In this document: positions 10,501-21,938 of the stretch, one piece after another
Layout of the letters: each line of letters begins with the position of its first letter
Numbering within the stretch: the stretch's first letter is position 1
Assembly: GCA_001466705.2 (NCBI GenBank)
Contig: LATX02000046.1
Coordinates: forward strand, 62,001 to 126,000
DNA length: 64,000 bases
Direction: 5' to 3'
DNA from: Moniliophthora roreri
Taxonomy: Eukaryota; Basidiomycota; Agaricomycetes; Agaricales; Marasmiaceae
Position numbers and translations under genes: made by a program
Notes under the pieces: model-generated
What the model saw: the letters and a program-made list of their open reading frames with translations, nothing else
Database searches by the model: none
Told to the model about the DNA's origin: nothing

Positions 10501-11661
10501 GTACCTTGCCAACAATCAAAGATTAACACTCATCCAATGAAAACGCCTATACAACCATTGCAACTGAGTCAAAATTTGTTCCCTTTTCAAGCATGCACAA
10601 TGGACTTGATTACAGATCTTCCCGAATGCAAAGGGATGGACTCTATTCTTGTTGTGGTGGACCACTTGTCTATAAAAGGGGTAATTTTCACACTATGTGC
10701 CAAAACATCTGATGCTACAAAGGTAGCAGAGTTGTTAATTCAACATCTATACAGACATTTCAGGTTACCGGACCACATTATATCCGACAGAGACCCCAGA
10801 TTCACAGCAGAAGTATTCCAAGAAATGGGAAAACAACTGTCCATCAAGCATTCAATGAGTACGGTGTTCCACCCCCAGACAGATGGAGAAACCAAAAGAG
10901 TCAACCAAGAAATTAAAGTATACCTTTGCATCTTTTGCTCAAAGGAACAGACGAGATGGAAGGAATACTTGCTGCTAGCCAAGTTTGCACATAACAATAG
11001 AACCCATTCAGTACTCAAGAAGTCCCCTTTCTTTATGATGATGGAATATCACCTGAGGCTGTTCCCAACAATATTCGAACGAACCAGCATTCCATCAGTG
11101 GAAGAATGGCTTCAAGAACTAAAGAGGGTTAGAGAAGAAACTATCAGTTTATTGGAACTCATGTGACAATGGATGATAGGACAGGAAAAACAGAAGTTAG
11201 ACATGTTCAAAGTGGGCCAGAAGGTGTGGTTAGACGGGAAGAATTTAGCCATAGGATACCCAACCAGGAAGCTTGCACCAAAAAGAGAAGGACCATTTAA
11301 GATTCTCGAGGTTCTAGGACCTGTAACGTACCAACTTGAACTACTGCATCAGTGGAAGATCCACCCTGTTTTCCACACCACCCTTCTGATGCCATTTAAA
11401 CAAACTGAGGCCTACAGACCTAGTTTCATGGAACCACCCCCAGATCTAATAGAAAGGTTCAAGGAGTATGAAGTAGAAGCGATAGTAGGTCACAGACCCA
11501 AGAAGAGACCTCAGGAGTTTTTGGTGTCATACACAGGTTATGACTCGTCTCATAATCAATGGATCAAGACAGATGGAATAGTGAATTGTCTAGATCTCTA
11601 TCGAGATTATATAAAGAGACATAAATTGAAACCAAAAGACCCCATCCCCACCAATATCTAA
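7498..11661 (+). pseudogene. pol of E2: PR-RT-RH-IN-chromodomain, decayed
   Basis: Frame 1, entered by the -1 shift. Domains in order: protease (LLDSGAGG near 7640); RT (ASPFFFMAKKEKGVLRPT near 8290, catalytic YMDD near 8642, intact); RNase H (VIEADASKWAMGAVL near 9066, SDHKNLTYF near 9282, DTLSR after the solo LTR near 10090); integrase with CVPCQ near 10500 and DDE residues in TMDLITDL, ISDRDPRF and QTDGETKRVNQE; then a C-terminal chromodomain (YEVEAIVGHRPKKRPQEFLV near 11470). Stops occur at about a dozen codons where the relative E3 has Arg, Gln or Trp, the pattern of CGA, CAA or TGG becoming TGA or TAA. RNase H is also split by the solo LTR. It ends at TAA 11659-11661, four bases before ORF3. 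Confidence 0.88.
9346..10012 (-). repeat. Solo LTR nested in E2 RNase H (667 bp)
   Basis: Inserted between ARW and RWTLFLSEF of RNase H and flanked by the direct repeat GATGG (9341-9345 and 10013-10017). Minus orientation: it ends TGTAACA on the plus strand, the complement of TGTTACA, while the other end has decayed to TATTACA. It has the family priming segment (AGGTCAAGCTGA at 9512-9523 on plus) and a TATA-like box near 9551. Its U3 is longer than that of E1 or E2 and is full of TGATGTCAT/ATGATATCAT-type palindromes (9630-9830). A solo LTR is what remains after LTR-LTR recombination. Confidence 0.85.
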
Positions 11662-11665
11662 CAAC

Positions 11666-13049
11666 ATGTCGAATGCACCTGCCACTTCTTCCACTTCTTC
11701 CACTTCTTCTGCTTCTGGTAGCCAGCCATCCAGAGGCACAAGTCCAGTTCCTACTGTACCTGGAGAAGGGCGATATGGAGAAAATATCACCTATCCCCAT
11801 GGCCTCCAGCCCAACTCCTACCAACTCCTCCACCTGTTCAATTCTGAGCAATACAACAACCAGATTCAAGCCACCGCTAATCCTGACAACCGACTGGAAC
11901 CCTGCATCAAAAGCTTGTTTTTCCTCAGGTCCCAATGAAAGTTATTCAAAAAGATCGTTGAAAGTTGCAGCCTGGAAATCGCAAATCAGGTCCTATTTGC
12001 AAGCAACTACCATCTAGGCCTCTCAGAGCCTGTTACAGTACCATCTTTATTCCCATATCACCCACATTTGTCCATGCCACCCCCCGCAGATCCCAGAGCG
12101 ATGTCTGAATACCCTGATCCCCTCTCCTTCAGCGTCCTCAACCGACTCGGATGATGAACTGACAGAAATGGGTACCCTCGTCCAGATGTCAGTAACACCC
12201 GAAGTCTTATCTTCCGGCTCACCTCTGAGCCATAAACTCTTGAAGACTGACTCACCACCGCTCCCAGTGAGACCACCGAACCCTCAGCCAATGACACCCT
12301 CCTTTATCCTGAGCCCACTCCCACTCCCGACGTCAAGCCAAAAATCGAACCAAGTGTCGACAAACCCCTTCCTTCAACCTCCGTCAACCCCCAAGGTCTT
12401 CAGACGCCTGAAGCCTCAGTTCCACCACGCCATAGAAACCATTCCTGCAGTCAGCAGGAAGGACCAGTATGAGGAGGACATGGATGAGGATGGGGACATC
12501 GAGAACCAAACCCTCTCAAACGACGATAACCCACCAACAATGAGCTTGAGGTCTCTGACTCCACTCCCGACCCCAATGATGCAGCTTGTAGACTGCGTCT
12601 CTGCCCTGTGTGTGGACTGGAATGCCATTTCGCCTGAGATTGCCCACAGTACATGTGTTGCAGATGCTTCAAGACTCAGCCTGCGCATACATCTGGGCAC
12701 TGCCCTGACCAATGAAGGTCTTGCCACATTGCACATAGATGGTCTGGTTCAAGTCCAGACTCTATGTCAGATGATCGCTGTTATGATGATGAACCTTACG
12801 GCAACCTCAGGGGAGAGTGTTGAGGAAATAGGGGGAAACAATGATAGAGATGTCAAACTGATGTTTGTCAGAGTGGATCTGCAAAAAGTAGGAAGGTTCT
12901 CGGGGCTACTGTCCATTGATGAACGGGTAGCCAGCGGTTGGCAGCCAACACTAGATGTTCCAGCTACACCAATGCTCAGAAGTGTTGATGAGATGCCCAA
13001 CACATTAGAAGACTATGATACAGAGTTGTATGGAGATGGTGAATCTTAA
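11666..13049 (+). pseudogene. ORF3 of E2: zinc-knuckle protein after pol
   Basis: Starts at ATG 11666, four bases after the pol stop, as in E3. The first part (frame 2) reads MSNAPATSSTSSTSS, a Ser/Thr/Pro-rich N-terminus, then RYGENITY and KSLFFL segments shared with E3. Near 12600-12710 it has a tight cysteine/histidine cluster, CPVCGLECHFA then DCPQYMCCRC and HTSGHC, resembling two retroviral-type zinc knuckles. The second part is read in frame +1 (MFVRVDLQKVGRF near 12860, ending EDYDTELYGDGES at 13049). Several in-frame stops break frame 2 here. The frame +1 stretch stays open from 12168 to 13049. It is unlike an env gene (no signal peptide or membrane anchor seen). Nucleic-acid binding is an inference; the true role is unknown. 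Confidence 0.55.
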
Positions 13050-13077
13050 ATTGGCAATACGGAGTTTTGCTCTTGAC

Positions 13078-13087
13078 AGGAGGGTAA
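13078..13087 (+). promoter_or_regulatory. Polypurine tract of E2
   Basis: AGGAGGGTAA directly abuts the 3' LTR. E3 has CGGAGGGTAA at the same place. This is the expected primer for plus-strand synthesis. Confidence 0.7.
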
Positions 13088-13480
13088 TGTTACACTTTTT
13101 CTACCTGTTCCTATGCTTCTCTCTCAATTGGACACATACACCTTTCTAGTCCCCTTTTCCTTCTCACACATGTAACAGTTATTACTCATATGCCAATACT
13201 GATGGACTATTACACATGTCAGATTACTTATTTAGCTGTTGTTACCGCTTACATAGATCATATTTAGCAGTCAGCGCATGTACTATTTAAGTGCTCAAGC
13301 TGAGACTTTAGTTCTCCAGCTTGACCTGGTTTAATCTACTTGTGTTATAGCTGAAACATCTGAGGAACTCTGAACTTCAGCATCTGCTGAATGAACTCAA
13401 ACTTGAACTTGGAACCACTAACAAAGGGTCTTACCTGTCATTGGAGGTTGAGTTAGCATTGCTATGCAAGTAACATAACA
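13088..13480 (+). repeat. 3' LTR of E2 (393 bp)
   Basis: TGTTACACTTTTTC to GTAACATAACA, matching the 5' LTR; differences include several A/G and C/T changes near 13200-13470, so the insertion is not recent. It is followed by the TCTCC duplication. Confidence 0.92.
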
Positions 13481-13485
13481 TCTCC

Positions 13486-15965
13486 CTTAGTGATCAATAC
13501 ACTCATATATATATTTATAGTAACATTTCACCTACTACATACATACATGAGGATAGTAGTATATAATAAGTAGCCAGTAGAACCATGTACTCTAGTCTTG
13601 AGCTGGTTTATTTCTATCCAGTTATTGATTTACTCTTCATTCTCATCCTTCATCTGAGTTGAGGGAGCACTTGCCAGGTAAAACTGGTTAGTTGCTAACA
13701 AAATCTCAAAACTTCTCTCACCCTCTCTCTCACTCTCTTATAAGAACACATTCCACTACCATTACCAAGTCCACACCCCTCTCCTCTTTTTCTTTTACAG
13801 CTCACCTGAATGTTCCACATTCTTGTACCCCTTTATTGATGAATATATCCCACTGGGTAGATTACAAATGTCTCCACTACCCCACTCTATCACTCCCTCT
13901 TGTTTTCATTATTATAGATTCAAGAAGCAATTCTGTTGGTCAGTAATGGTCTGAACATGTCAGCTAGTTGTGACCTGAATGTTCAAGGAAGGCACCAGTT
14001 CTCTGAACAAACTTTTGGTCGTTCCACTCTATTGTAGGTGATTTAGGGGTCAACTCCCCTCTGCAGGAAGACTTTGGCTATCCTATCTGAGATTCTATTG
14101 AATACCAGAGACATTGGCTGTGCAATTGTGAACAGTACTGGCTTCCTGGCCTCTGTAGTTACATACATATCATTACAATACAACCCATGGTGTGTGCCTA
14201 CAGCAATCACTGGTAAAGAACCACACTAGGATAGGTGGTTGTAGACACAAGTAGATAAATTGTAAAACCTAATCAATAAGGCCCTTACGACCTTATTGAG
14301 TTTGAAGAAGTAGTAGTAGATAAGAACCTAAGGAGCAAAGCTTTGGTCATGCTGATATGCATAACTTTTACCTTTTATTTCACATGCAAATAGAGAATAT
14401 TTTGCACTTTTATGGTTGAAAATGAAATATACAAGAGAATTAAGGACCAGTGTGAGCTCTGAGCAGCTAGTCAAAGCAAGTAGTAGAGAAGGATACAAAA
14501 TATTAGCAGAGTAATAGTTGATGGTAGGCCATACAGGGGTACCTGACCACTGCTAGTATGAAAATAAACAGCAAATCTGAACACAGAGGAGCATTCCAAA
14601 AACCTGTAGAGAACTACACCACATCACACCTCTCTATTGAAAGCATACCAAAGGGAATATTTTCACTTTTTAACAATATTTTCAATCCATACCCAACTTG
14701 AAAGAATAAAAGCCTTCAATGATACATCAACAAGAATATTACTGAGAAACAGATATGAAACAAAGAATGACAAATTACTGGTGGGGGATACTCAAGATAC
14801 TGATATCAAATTAGATGAATGAAATAGACAATTGGTTACCAGGAAGGTGTCTGTATCATGGAAAAGTGGAAGACAAAGCTGTATAACAAAAAGATAGCAT
14901 GGCTGAGCTTACATGTACACTTTAGACACAAAAATAGAAGCATATTATGCATCCACAGAGCAGATGACAGTAGACAGAGAAGGAAGGAACCATGCAGAGT
15001 GGCATGGAAGTATAATATTTTCAAACAGAGTCAGAAAGAGAGCTGTTTGACAGAGAAAATTGCAAATGATTAGTGTCAGAAGACTGCACAATTGTTATAG
15101 AAAAAGAATAAAAGAGTTTATGGCTACAAAGCCTGACTACAATTGGACACTGTGACAGAGAAATTACCGAACACAGCTTATTTTATATAATAATTAGCAC
15201 CTGACTCAGTTTTATGTTTATGTGTGACAGATATATTAGATTATTTATGTTGTAGGGTATATAAGGAGACATGTTTTGTAGGTGGAAGGCAGGAGAGATA
15301 CTGCCCACCAATTACCAGAGTGTATAAGGTTGTTGTTCAGGTAGAAGAGCTACCAGCAATCAGTATTTTTCAACCACTTTGGGCTCTAGCTTATTTAGTT
15401 GTGCAAGAGGCACAGGCTAGTTGAGACCTGAGATTGTATTCCAAACCAGAGATATAAATAAAAGCTAGGAAGAGCTTAGTTTTTAATGCAAGAGGCATGT
15501 TTTCTAATAAGAAGAACATTGTATCAGTTTACCAAGAGGGTAGCTGACATGCATCAGTATAGTCTGGTGTTTCAATGTGAATCAGAAAGGGTTTCAGGCT
15601 AGCAGTGTCTAGAAGATTTGTCCTCTTGAGAATTGTTGCAAAACATAGCTAAGAGGGCTATGTTCAGGTACAAGAGGTACCTTTGTTCTCACTTAGAAGA
15701 AGTTTATTCTTTGGGCAGTTTCTAGTCAAACCTTATACTAGTTTTGCTTTTGAAGTGATTAATAAAACTACAAAACTCAATAAATATTATATAAAATAAA
15801 CACCAATCTCAATCTGAGAAGTTGTTTTGAAGGCATTCATCTCTAAGCTACCAAGTGAGACATTGAGAATTATTCTTGACATTGCAGTAACAGTAAACCA
15901 CACCAAACCAACTTGTAAACAAAAACTGAGAATCAAGAACTTATATATATATATACCTTTTTCAG
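13486..15965. other. Unassigned AT-rich repeat-zone DNA
   Basis: Right flank of the E2 insertion site. Only short frames occur (for example 13692-13946 and 14637-14822), none recognised. A TATATAAGG near 15258 and an AATAAA near 15460 may be remains of another LTR, but no paired end was found. I see no gene here. Confidence 0.45.
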
Positions 15966-17390
15966 TAATATGTTGAACCTAGAAAAGACCCACTTTTATT
16001 CATTTTACACTATTTCTGAATCAGAACACTTTAATATGACACAAGATAACAGGTAATAAGGACTAGAGTGAGCCCAGTCTGCTAGTCATTGCCTTAGAGA
16101 AGCTGTGGTACCTTAGAAAGTACAAAGAGCTATATGATATGCTATACAGAGGTGTCAAAGCTGTACTTTCTGACCTATCTATGTATCAGATCCAAAGTAG
16201 ATCACTCCTGAAACCTGTAGAGAATCTAACTATGGCCCAATGAATGCATTGGCTAGTTAACCAAGCTCTCAAAGTGCCATCAATGGGATTTTAACTTCTA
16301 TTTTACTTTTCTATAACATCTGCAAAGTGCAAGCTGCAGTCAAACAGTACAGAGGTACTTAGAGGAGACATCAAAACAGAAAGATGACTTAGAACAGGAA
16401 CAATCATAGAATGATCCTCCTTCAAAGTCAATATACGGATCAGAGTCAAAGCAGGTGATCTCTTAATAAAGAATTCACTGGTGGCTAACCAATATGTAAT
16501 AAGTGAAATAGGTATAAAGTCAGCTCAGAAAGATGGAAATCACTTCCGAAGGACATCCACTACCTACAGACAGATAGAACGAGCTATACAAAGAATATAT
16601 AACACATAATAAGTCCTAAATAAGACTGAGCATGCATTGTTGAAGGAGATAGGAACAGTAACAGCATGTTCCAACCTTGGAAACTTTGGCATCTAGGCCT
16701 CTGCCAATGTGTGGCTACTAGAAAAGGGAATGCTGTAAAGAAACAGGATGGATACAGCCATCTGCTCATAGATACCCGACTTAGAAAAGAGAAAATACAA
16801 ATTATAGAGTCTAGAACACCTGGAGGCATAGATACCCATGCAGATATGGTCAGATACCCTAGTGGCCAGACTCCATGACATCCAAATAATCCCTCTTTTA
16901 GTATCTCAGTCACTTATTTGTCATTTCCTGAATCATTGGACATTATTTATAATTTTCTGTAGATATATTCCTTGGACCGTATATAAGGACAGCTAGATAT
17001 TTGTACATACTCAAGTAACTCTGCCCCCCTCTGATTGTGAATACATGACGAGTTTGTTTGGTGTATAAATTTGTATGCCATTCCAGTTTTGCTTCCTCAC
17101 TACAGGCCCTGGAGATTGGTCCTGAGTTACTCCAGAGAGATAGACATCTGATAGTGAACTTGTGTTGTAAGAGATTAAGAGTAACATCTTTAGTGCATTG
17201 TAGCACTTTTCTAAGAGAAACTTTACACCAAGAAGGAGCCTTGGGCACTTGGAGTGTGGCCTGTGTGTGTATCAGGTTGTGACACACTTAGAGTCTTAGC
17301 AAGGGGTGTGCCTGCACTGAGCTCTTTGTAGAAATTGGTCTAGGACCTTTTCCAGTACACTGTGTGCTGTAGTTATCTTGAAGAAGTCTT
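15966..17390 (+). repeat. Repeat A copy 1 (truncated at gap)
   Basis: Left end TAATATGTTGAACCTAGAAA, then the characteristic segments of repeat A, including the TATATAAGG box near 16980. It stops at the n at 17391, where another copy resumes from an internal position. Confidence 0.7.
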
Positions 17391-17391
17391 N

Positions 17392-19323
17392 CAGTCTGCT
17401 AGTCATTGCCTTAGAGAAGCTGTGGTACCTTAGAAAGTACAAAGAGCTATATAATATGCTATACAGAGGTGTCAAAGCTGTACTTTCTGACCTATCTATG
17501 TATCAGATCCAAAGTAGATCACTCCTGAAACCTGTAGAGAATCTAACTATGGCCCAATGAATGCATTGGCTAGTTAACCAAGCTCTCAAAGTGCCATCAA
17601 TGGGATTTTAACTTCTACTTTACTTTTCTATAACATCTGCAAAGTGCAAGCTGCAGTCAAACAGTACAGAGGTACTTAGAGGAGACATCAAAACAGAAAG
17701 ATGACTTAGAACAGGAACAATCATAGAATGATCCTCCTCCAAAGTCAATATACGGATCAGAGTCAAAGCAGGTGATCTCTTAATAAAGAATTAACTGGTG
17801 GCTAACCAATATGTAATAAGTGAAATAGGTATAAAGTCAGCTCAGAAAGATGGAAATCACTTCCGAAGGACATCCACTACCTACAGACAGATAGAACGAG
17901 CTATACGAAGAATATATAATACATAATAAGTTCTAAATAAGACTGAGCATGCATTGTTGAAGGAGATAGGAACAGTAACAGCATGTTCCAACCTTGGAAA
18001 CTTTGGCATCTAGGCCTCTGCCAATGTGTGGCTACTAGAAAAGGGAATGCTGTAAAGAAACAGAATGGATACAGCCATCTGCTCATAGATACCCAACTTA
18101 GAAAAGAGAAAATACAAATTATAGAATCTAGAACATCTGGAAATGTAGATACCCACATAGATATGATCGGATACCCTAGTGGCCAGACTCCATGACATCC
18201 AAATAATCCCTCTTTTAGTATCTCAGTCACCCACTTGTCATTTCCTGAATTATCAGACATTATTTATAATTTTCTGTAGATATATTCCTTGGACCATGTA
18301 TAAGGACAGCTAGATATTTGTACATACTCAAGTAACTCTGCCCCCCTCTGATTGTGAATACATGACGAGTTTGTTTGGTGTATAAATTTGTGTGCCATTC
18401 CAGTTTTGCTTCCTCACTACAAGCCCTGGAGATTGGTCCTGAGTGACTCCAGAGAGATAGAAATCTGATAACGAACTTGTGTCATAAGAGATAAGAGTAA
18501 CATCTTGAGTGCGTTATAGCACTTTTCTAAGAGAGACTTTACACCAAGAAGGAGCCTTGGGCACTTGGAGTGTGGCCTGTGTGTGTATCAGGTTGTGACA
18601 CACTTAGAGTCTTAGCAAGGGGTGTGCCTGCACTGAGCTCTTTGTAGAAATTGGTCTAGGACCTTTTCCAGTATACTGTGTGCTGTAGTTATCTTGAAGA
18701 AGTCTTGAACTCTATAGGGTCAGACTATATTGGCTATCGAGTCTTTGTACAGGACTGTAGCTCTTGTGTTTGTGCTTTGTGCACCATGTCCTTTGTGTTT
18801 TGTGTGTGTGTTTGCCCGATAAACCCATTTTAAATCCACCTATACTCCTCTGGAGGTGAACACTGTGAAGTAGAACACTTCAATAAGAGAAAATCAACCT
18901 AGCTAAGAGTTTTGTTGGCATTCTAAGTGCGGTAACTCTGATCACATTGATCCACACTTGCACAACAAACTGAGTTAGACTTTTGGAGGTTATCTTTTTG
19001 GGTAGTTTTCCACTAGTCCTAGCTTAGACAAATTAATGGGACTGTAGCTCTTGTGTTTGTGCTTTGTGCACTGTGTTCTTTGTGTTTTGTGTGTGTGTTT
19101 GCCCAATCAACCCATTTTAAATCCATCTATACTCCTCTGGAGGTGAACACTTTGAAGTAGAACACTTCAATAAGAGAGAATCAACCTAGCTAAGAGTTTT
19201 GTTGGCATTCTAAGTGCAGTAACTCTGATCACATTGATCCACACTTGCACAACAAACTGAGTTAGACTTTTGGAGGTTATCTTTTTGAGTAGTTTTCCAC
19301 TAGTCTTATCTTAGACAAATTAT
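17392..19323 (+). repeat. Repeat A copy 2 with terminal tandem duplication
   Basis: A left-truncated copy about 95% like copy 1 in the shared part. The terminal 287 bp (18752-19038) are repeated at 19039-19323; the junction reads AAATTAATGG then GACTGTAG, so the second unit restarts internally. It ends TTAGACAAATTA and is followed by unique sequence leading to the E4 gag. Confidence 0.7.
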
Positions 19324-19527
19324 TGGGAGTATTTTGGCACCACAGGTCTTGTGTTTTCATAGTAGAGGCATAGGTTTTTGAGCATCTTCAGTGTGCTGAC
19401 TCCAAGATACTAAAAGCAACATCCTTTGGTGATCAAATATTGTCAAGAGTACTCCTACTTTAATCCTCAATTGTACCACTTCCCTTCTCCCCCTTTCAAT
19501 TAAGTTCAATAGAATCACACTCCTGAT

Positions 19528-20180
19528 ATGGATAATCAGACTCCACAAGACCCAATTACTCTCAACCTTCCTGAAGAATATGAAAACCTCCCAGCCCCAA
19601 GTAACAAAGATGGAGGTTTCTTCAGACTCCTCTGGGCATGCTTAATAACTATTCTAGGATGGTTCTCAATCATTGTAGGAAACACCAGCAGAGCCACAAT
19701 GGCAACAGAACAAATTGCCTTAGCTGCCAAACATTACAAAAACAAAGAACCTAAGGTTGATGTTGAAACCCCAGAGAAATACTATGGAGAACTGGAAAAA
19801 GCAGACACTTTTATTGTTTCCTTAACACTATACTTTCTGGGACAAAGGATTAAAGATGATGGAAACATGATTATCATAGCTCTCAGCCTAATTACAGGAG
19901 GAGCAAATGACATAGCAGGAAACTGGGCAGACCTCCAGCAAAAACTAATCATTGCACAAGACAAAGATCAGATTAGTACATGGAAAGAGTTCTGAGAGAA
20001 CTTTATCACCTATTTCAAGTACTTGTCAACTAAGGACAAGTTACAAGCAAAACTGGTGAAGCTGAAACAAGGAAAGATGACCACTGACAAATTTATCACT
20101 CAATTCAAGAGATATATAAATAGGAGTAAATTTGATGATGAGGCACTTCTGTATTGATTCAAACATGGACTAAATGACGG
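19528..20180 (+). pseudogene. gag fragment of a different gypsy element (E4)
   Basis: ATG 19528 (MDNQTPQDPITLNLPEEYEN). The reading frame is open to TGA at 19993 and homology continues to 20180 through one more stop. The second half is typical gag: WKEF, then FITYFKYLS, a LKQGKMTTDKFITQFKRYI segment and FKHGLND, where repeat A interrupts. Residues about 31-50 (FFRLLWACLITILGWFSIIV) are strongly hydrophobic, which is unusual for gag and would normally suggest a membrane segment. Upstream, TGGCACCACAGG near 19334 could be a tRNA-type primer site just after the end of repeat A at 19323; if so, repeat A copy 2 would be the 5' LTR of this element. That link is not proven. Confidence 0.6.
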
Positions 20181-21937
20181 TAATATGGCAAACCTAGAGA
20201 AGACCCATTTTTATTCATTTTACATTACTTTTGAATTGGAACACTTTAATATGACAGAAGATAATAGGTAATAAGGACTAGAGTGAGCCCAGTCTGCTAG
20301 TCATTGCCTTAAAGAACCTATAGTGCATTGGAAAATATGAAGAGCTATATGATATGCTATACAGAGGTGTCTAAGCTGTACTTTCTGACTTATCTATGTA
20401 TCAGATCCTAAGCAGATCACTCCCAAAACCTGTAGGGAACCTAACTATGGCCCAATGAACACATTGGCTAGTTAACCAAGCTCTCAAAGTGCTATCAAGG
20501 GGATTTTAATTTCTATTTTACCTTTCTATGACATCTGCAAAGTGCAACATGCAGTCAAACGGTACAGAGGTACTTAGAGGAGACATCAAAGTGGACAGAC
20601 AACTTAGAACAGGAATGATCACAGAACAATCCTCTTCCGAAGTCAATATACAGATCAAAGTCAAAGCAGGTGATCTCTTAATAAAGAGTTCACCAGCAGT
20701 GAACATGTGACATAAACCAAAGAGGTACAAAGTCATCTCAGAAAGAAGGAAATCACTTCTGAAAGACATCAGCTACCTACAGACAGATATGACGAGACAT
20801 ACAAAGAATATCTAACCCATAAGAAGTCCTAAATAAGACTGAGCATGCATTGTCAAAGGAGATAGGAACAGTAACAGCATGTTCCAGCCTTGGAAACTTT
20901 GGCATCTAGGCTTCTGCCAATGGCAGATACTAGAAAGGGAAATGCTGTAAGGAACAGGATGGATACAGCCATCTGCTCATAGATACCCACTTTAGAAAAG
21001 AGAAAATACAGATTTCAGAGTCCAGAACACCTGGAGACATAGATACCCATGCAGATATGGTCAGATACCCTAGTGGCCAGACTCCATAACATCCAAATAT
21101 TCCCTCTTTTAGCATCCTTGTCACTCATTTATTATTTCCTGAATTATCAGATGTTATTTATAATTTTCTGTAGATATATTCCATGGACCATATATAAGGA
21201 CAGCTAGATATTTGTGTATATTCAAGTAACTCTGCCCCCTCTGATTGTGAATACATGACGAGTTTGTTTGGTGTATAAATTTGTGTGCCATTCCAGATTT
21301 GCTTCCTCACTTCAGGCTCTGGAGATTGGTCCTGAGTGACTCCAGAGAGATAGAAATCTGATAATGAACTTGTGTCATAAGAGACAAAGAGTAACATCTT
21401 TAGTGCACTTGGCACTTTTCTAAGAGATAACTTTACACTAAAAGTTCTGGTGGCTTTTGGAGTGTGGCCTGTGTTGGGTATCAGGTTGTGACACACTTAG
21501 AGTCTTAACAAAGGAATTGGGCCTGTGATTAAGCTCTTTGTAGAAACTGGTCTAGAACCTTTTCCAGTATGCTGTGTACTGTAGTTGTCTTAAAGAAGTC
21601 TTGAACTCCATAGAGTCAGACTATATTGGCTACCAAGTCTTTTGGTGGGACTGTAGCTCTTGTGTTTTGTGCTTTGTGCACCATGTTCTTGTGTGTGTGT
21701 TTGTGTGTTTGGATACAAACTCTTTTTAAAAACCCATATATACTCCTCTGGAGGTGAACACTTTGAAGTAGATTGCTTCAATAAGAGAGAATCAACCTAG
21801 CTAAGAGTTTTGTTGGCATTCTAAGTGCAGTAACTCTGATCACATTGATCCACACTTGCACAACAAACTGAGTTAGACTTTTGGAGGTTATCTTTTTGGG
21901 TAGTTTTCCACTAGTCCTAGCTTAGACAAATTAATGG
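20181..21937 (+). repeat. Repeat A copy 3, inside E4 gag
   Basis: TAATATGGCAAACCTAGAG at the left, immediately after the gag GLND codons; ends AGACAAATTAATGG at the gap n (21938). It contains CCATATATAAGG near 21190 and the CA/TG-rich GTGTGTGTTTGTGTG tract near 21690. Confidence 0.75.
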
Positions 21938-21938
21938 N

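Larger units (their letters stand above)
5674..13480 (+). mobile_element. Ty3/gypsy chromovirus E2, complete structure
   Basis: A 7,807-bp element with 391- and 393-bp LTRs, flanked by the 5-bp direct repeat TCTCC (5669-5673 and 13481-13485), so both ends are certain. Order: LTR, self-priming site, gag, -1 frameshift site, pol (protease, reverse transcriptase, RNase H, integrase, chromodomain), ORF3, polypurine tract, LTR. This is the Ty3 order (RT before integrase). The chromodomain at the pol C-terminus places it among chromoviruses, and the priming signal fits the Tf1/sushi group. A 667-bp solo LTR of a related element sits inside RNase H. Pol carries about a dozen stops, mostly explained by C-to-T or G-to-A changes, so it is not autonomous. 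Confidence 0.92.

Noticed and set aside
11673..12017. Leucine-rich frame MHLPLLPLLPLLLLLVAS as a signal-peptide-bearing env
   Set aside because: It is a third frame over the Ser/Thr repeats of ORF3 (TCT/CTT runs read as Leu), starts after the ORF3 ATG, and ends without any other env-like feature.
12416..13003. Minus-strand frames opposite ORF3 of E2, and 25533-26660 (+) opposite ORF3 of E3
   Set aside because: Long, but exact antisense shadows of ORF3; they lack its conserved Cys/His pattern, and openness follows from C-rich codons on the sense strand.
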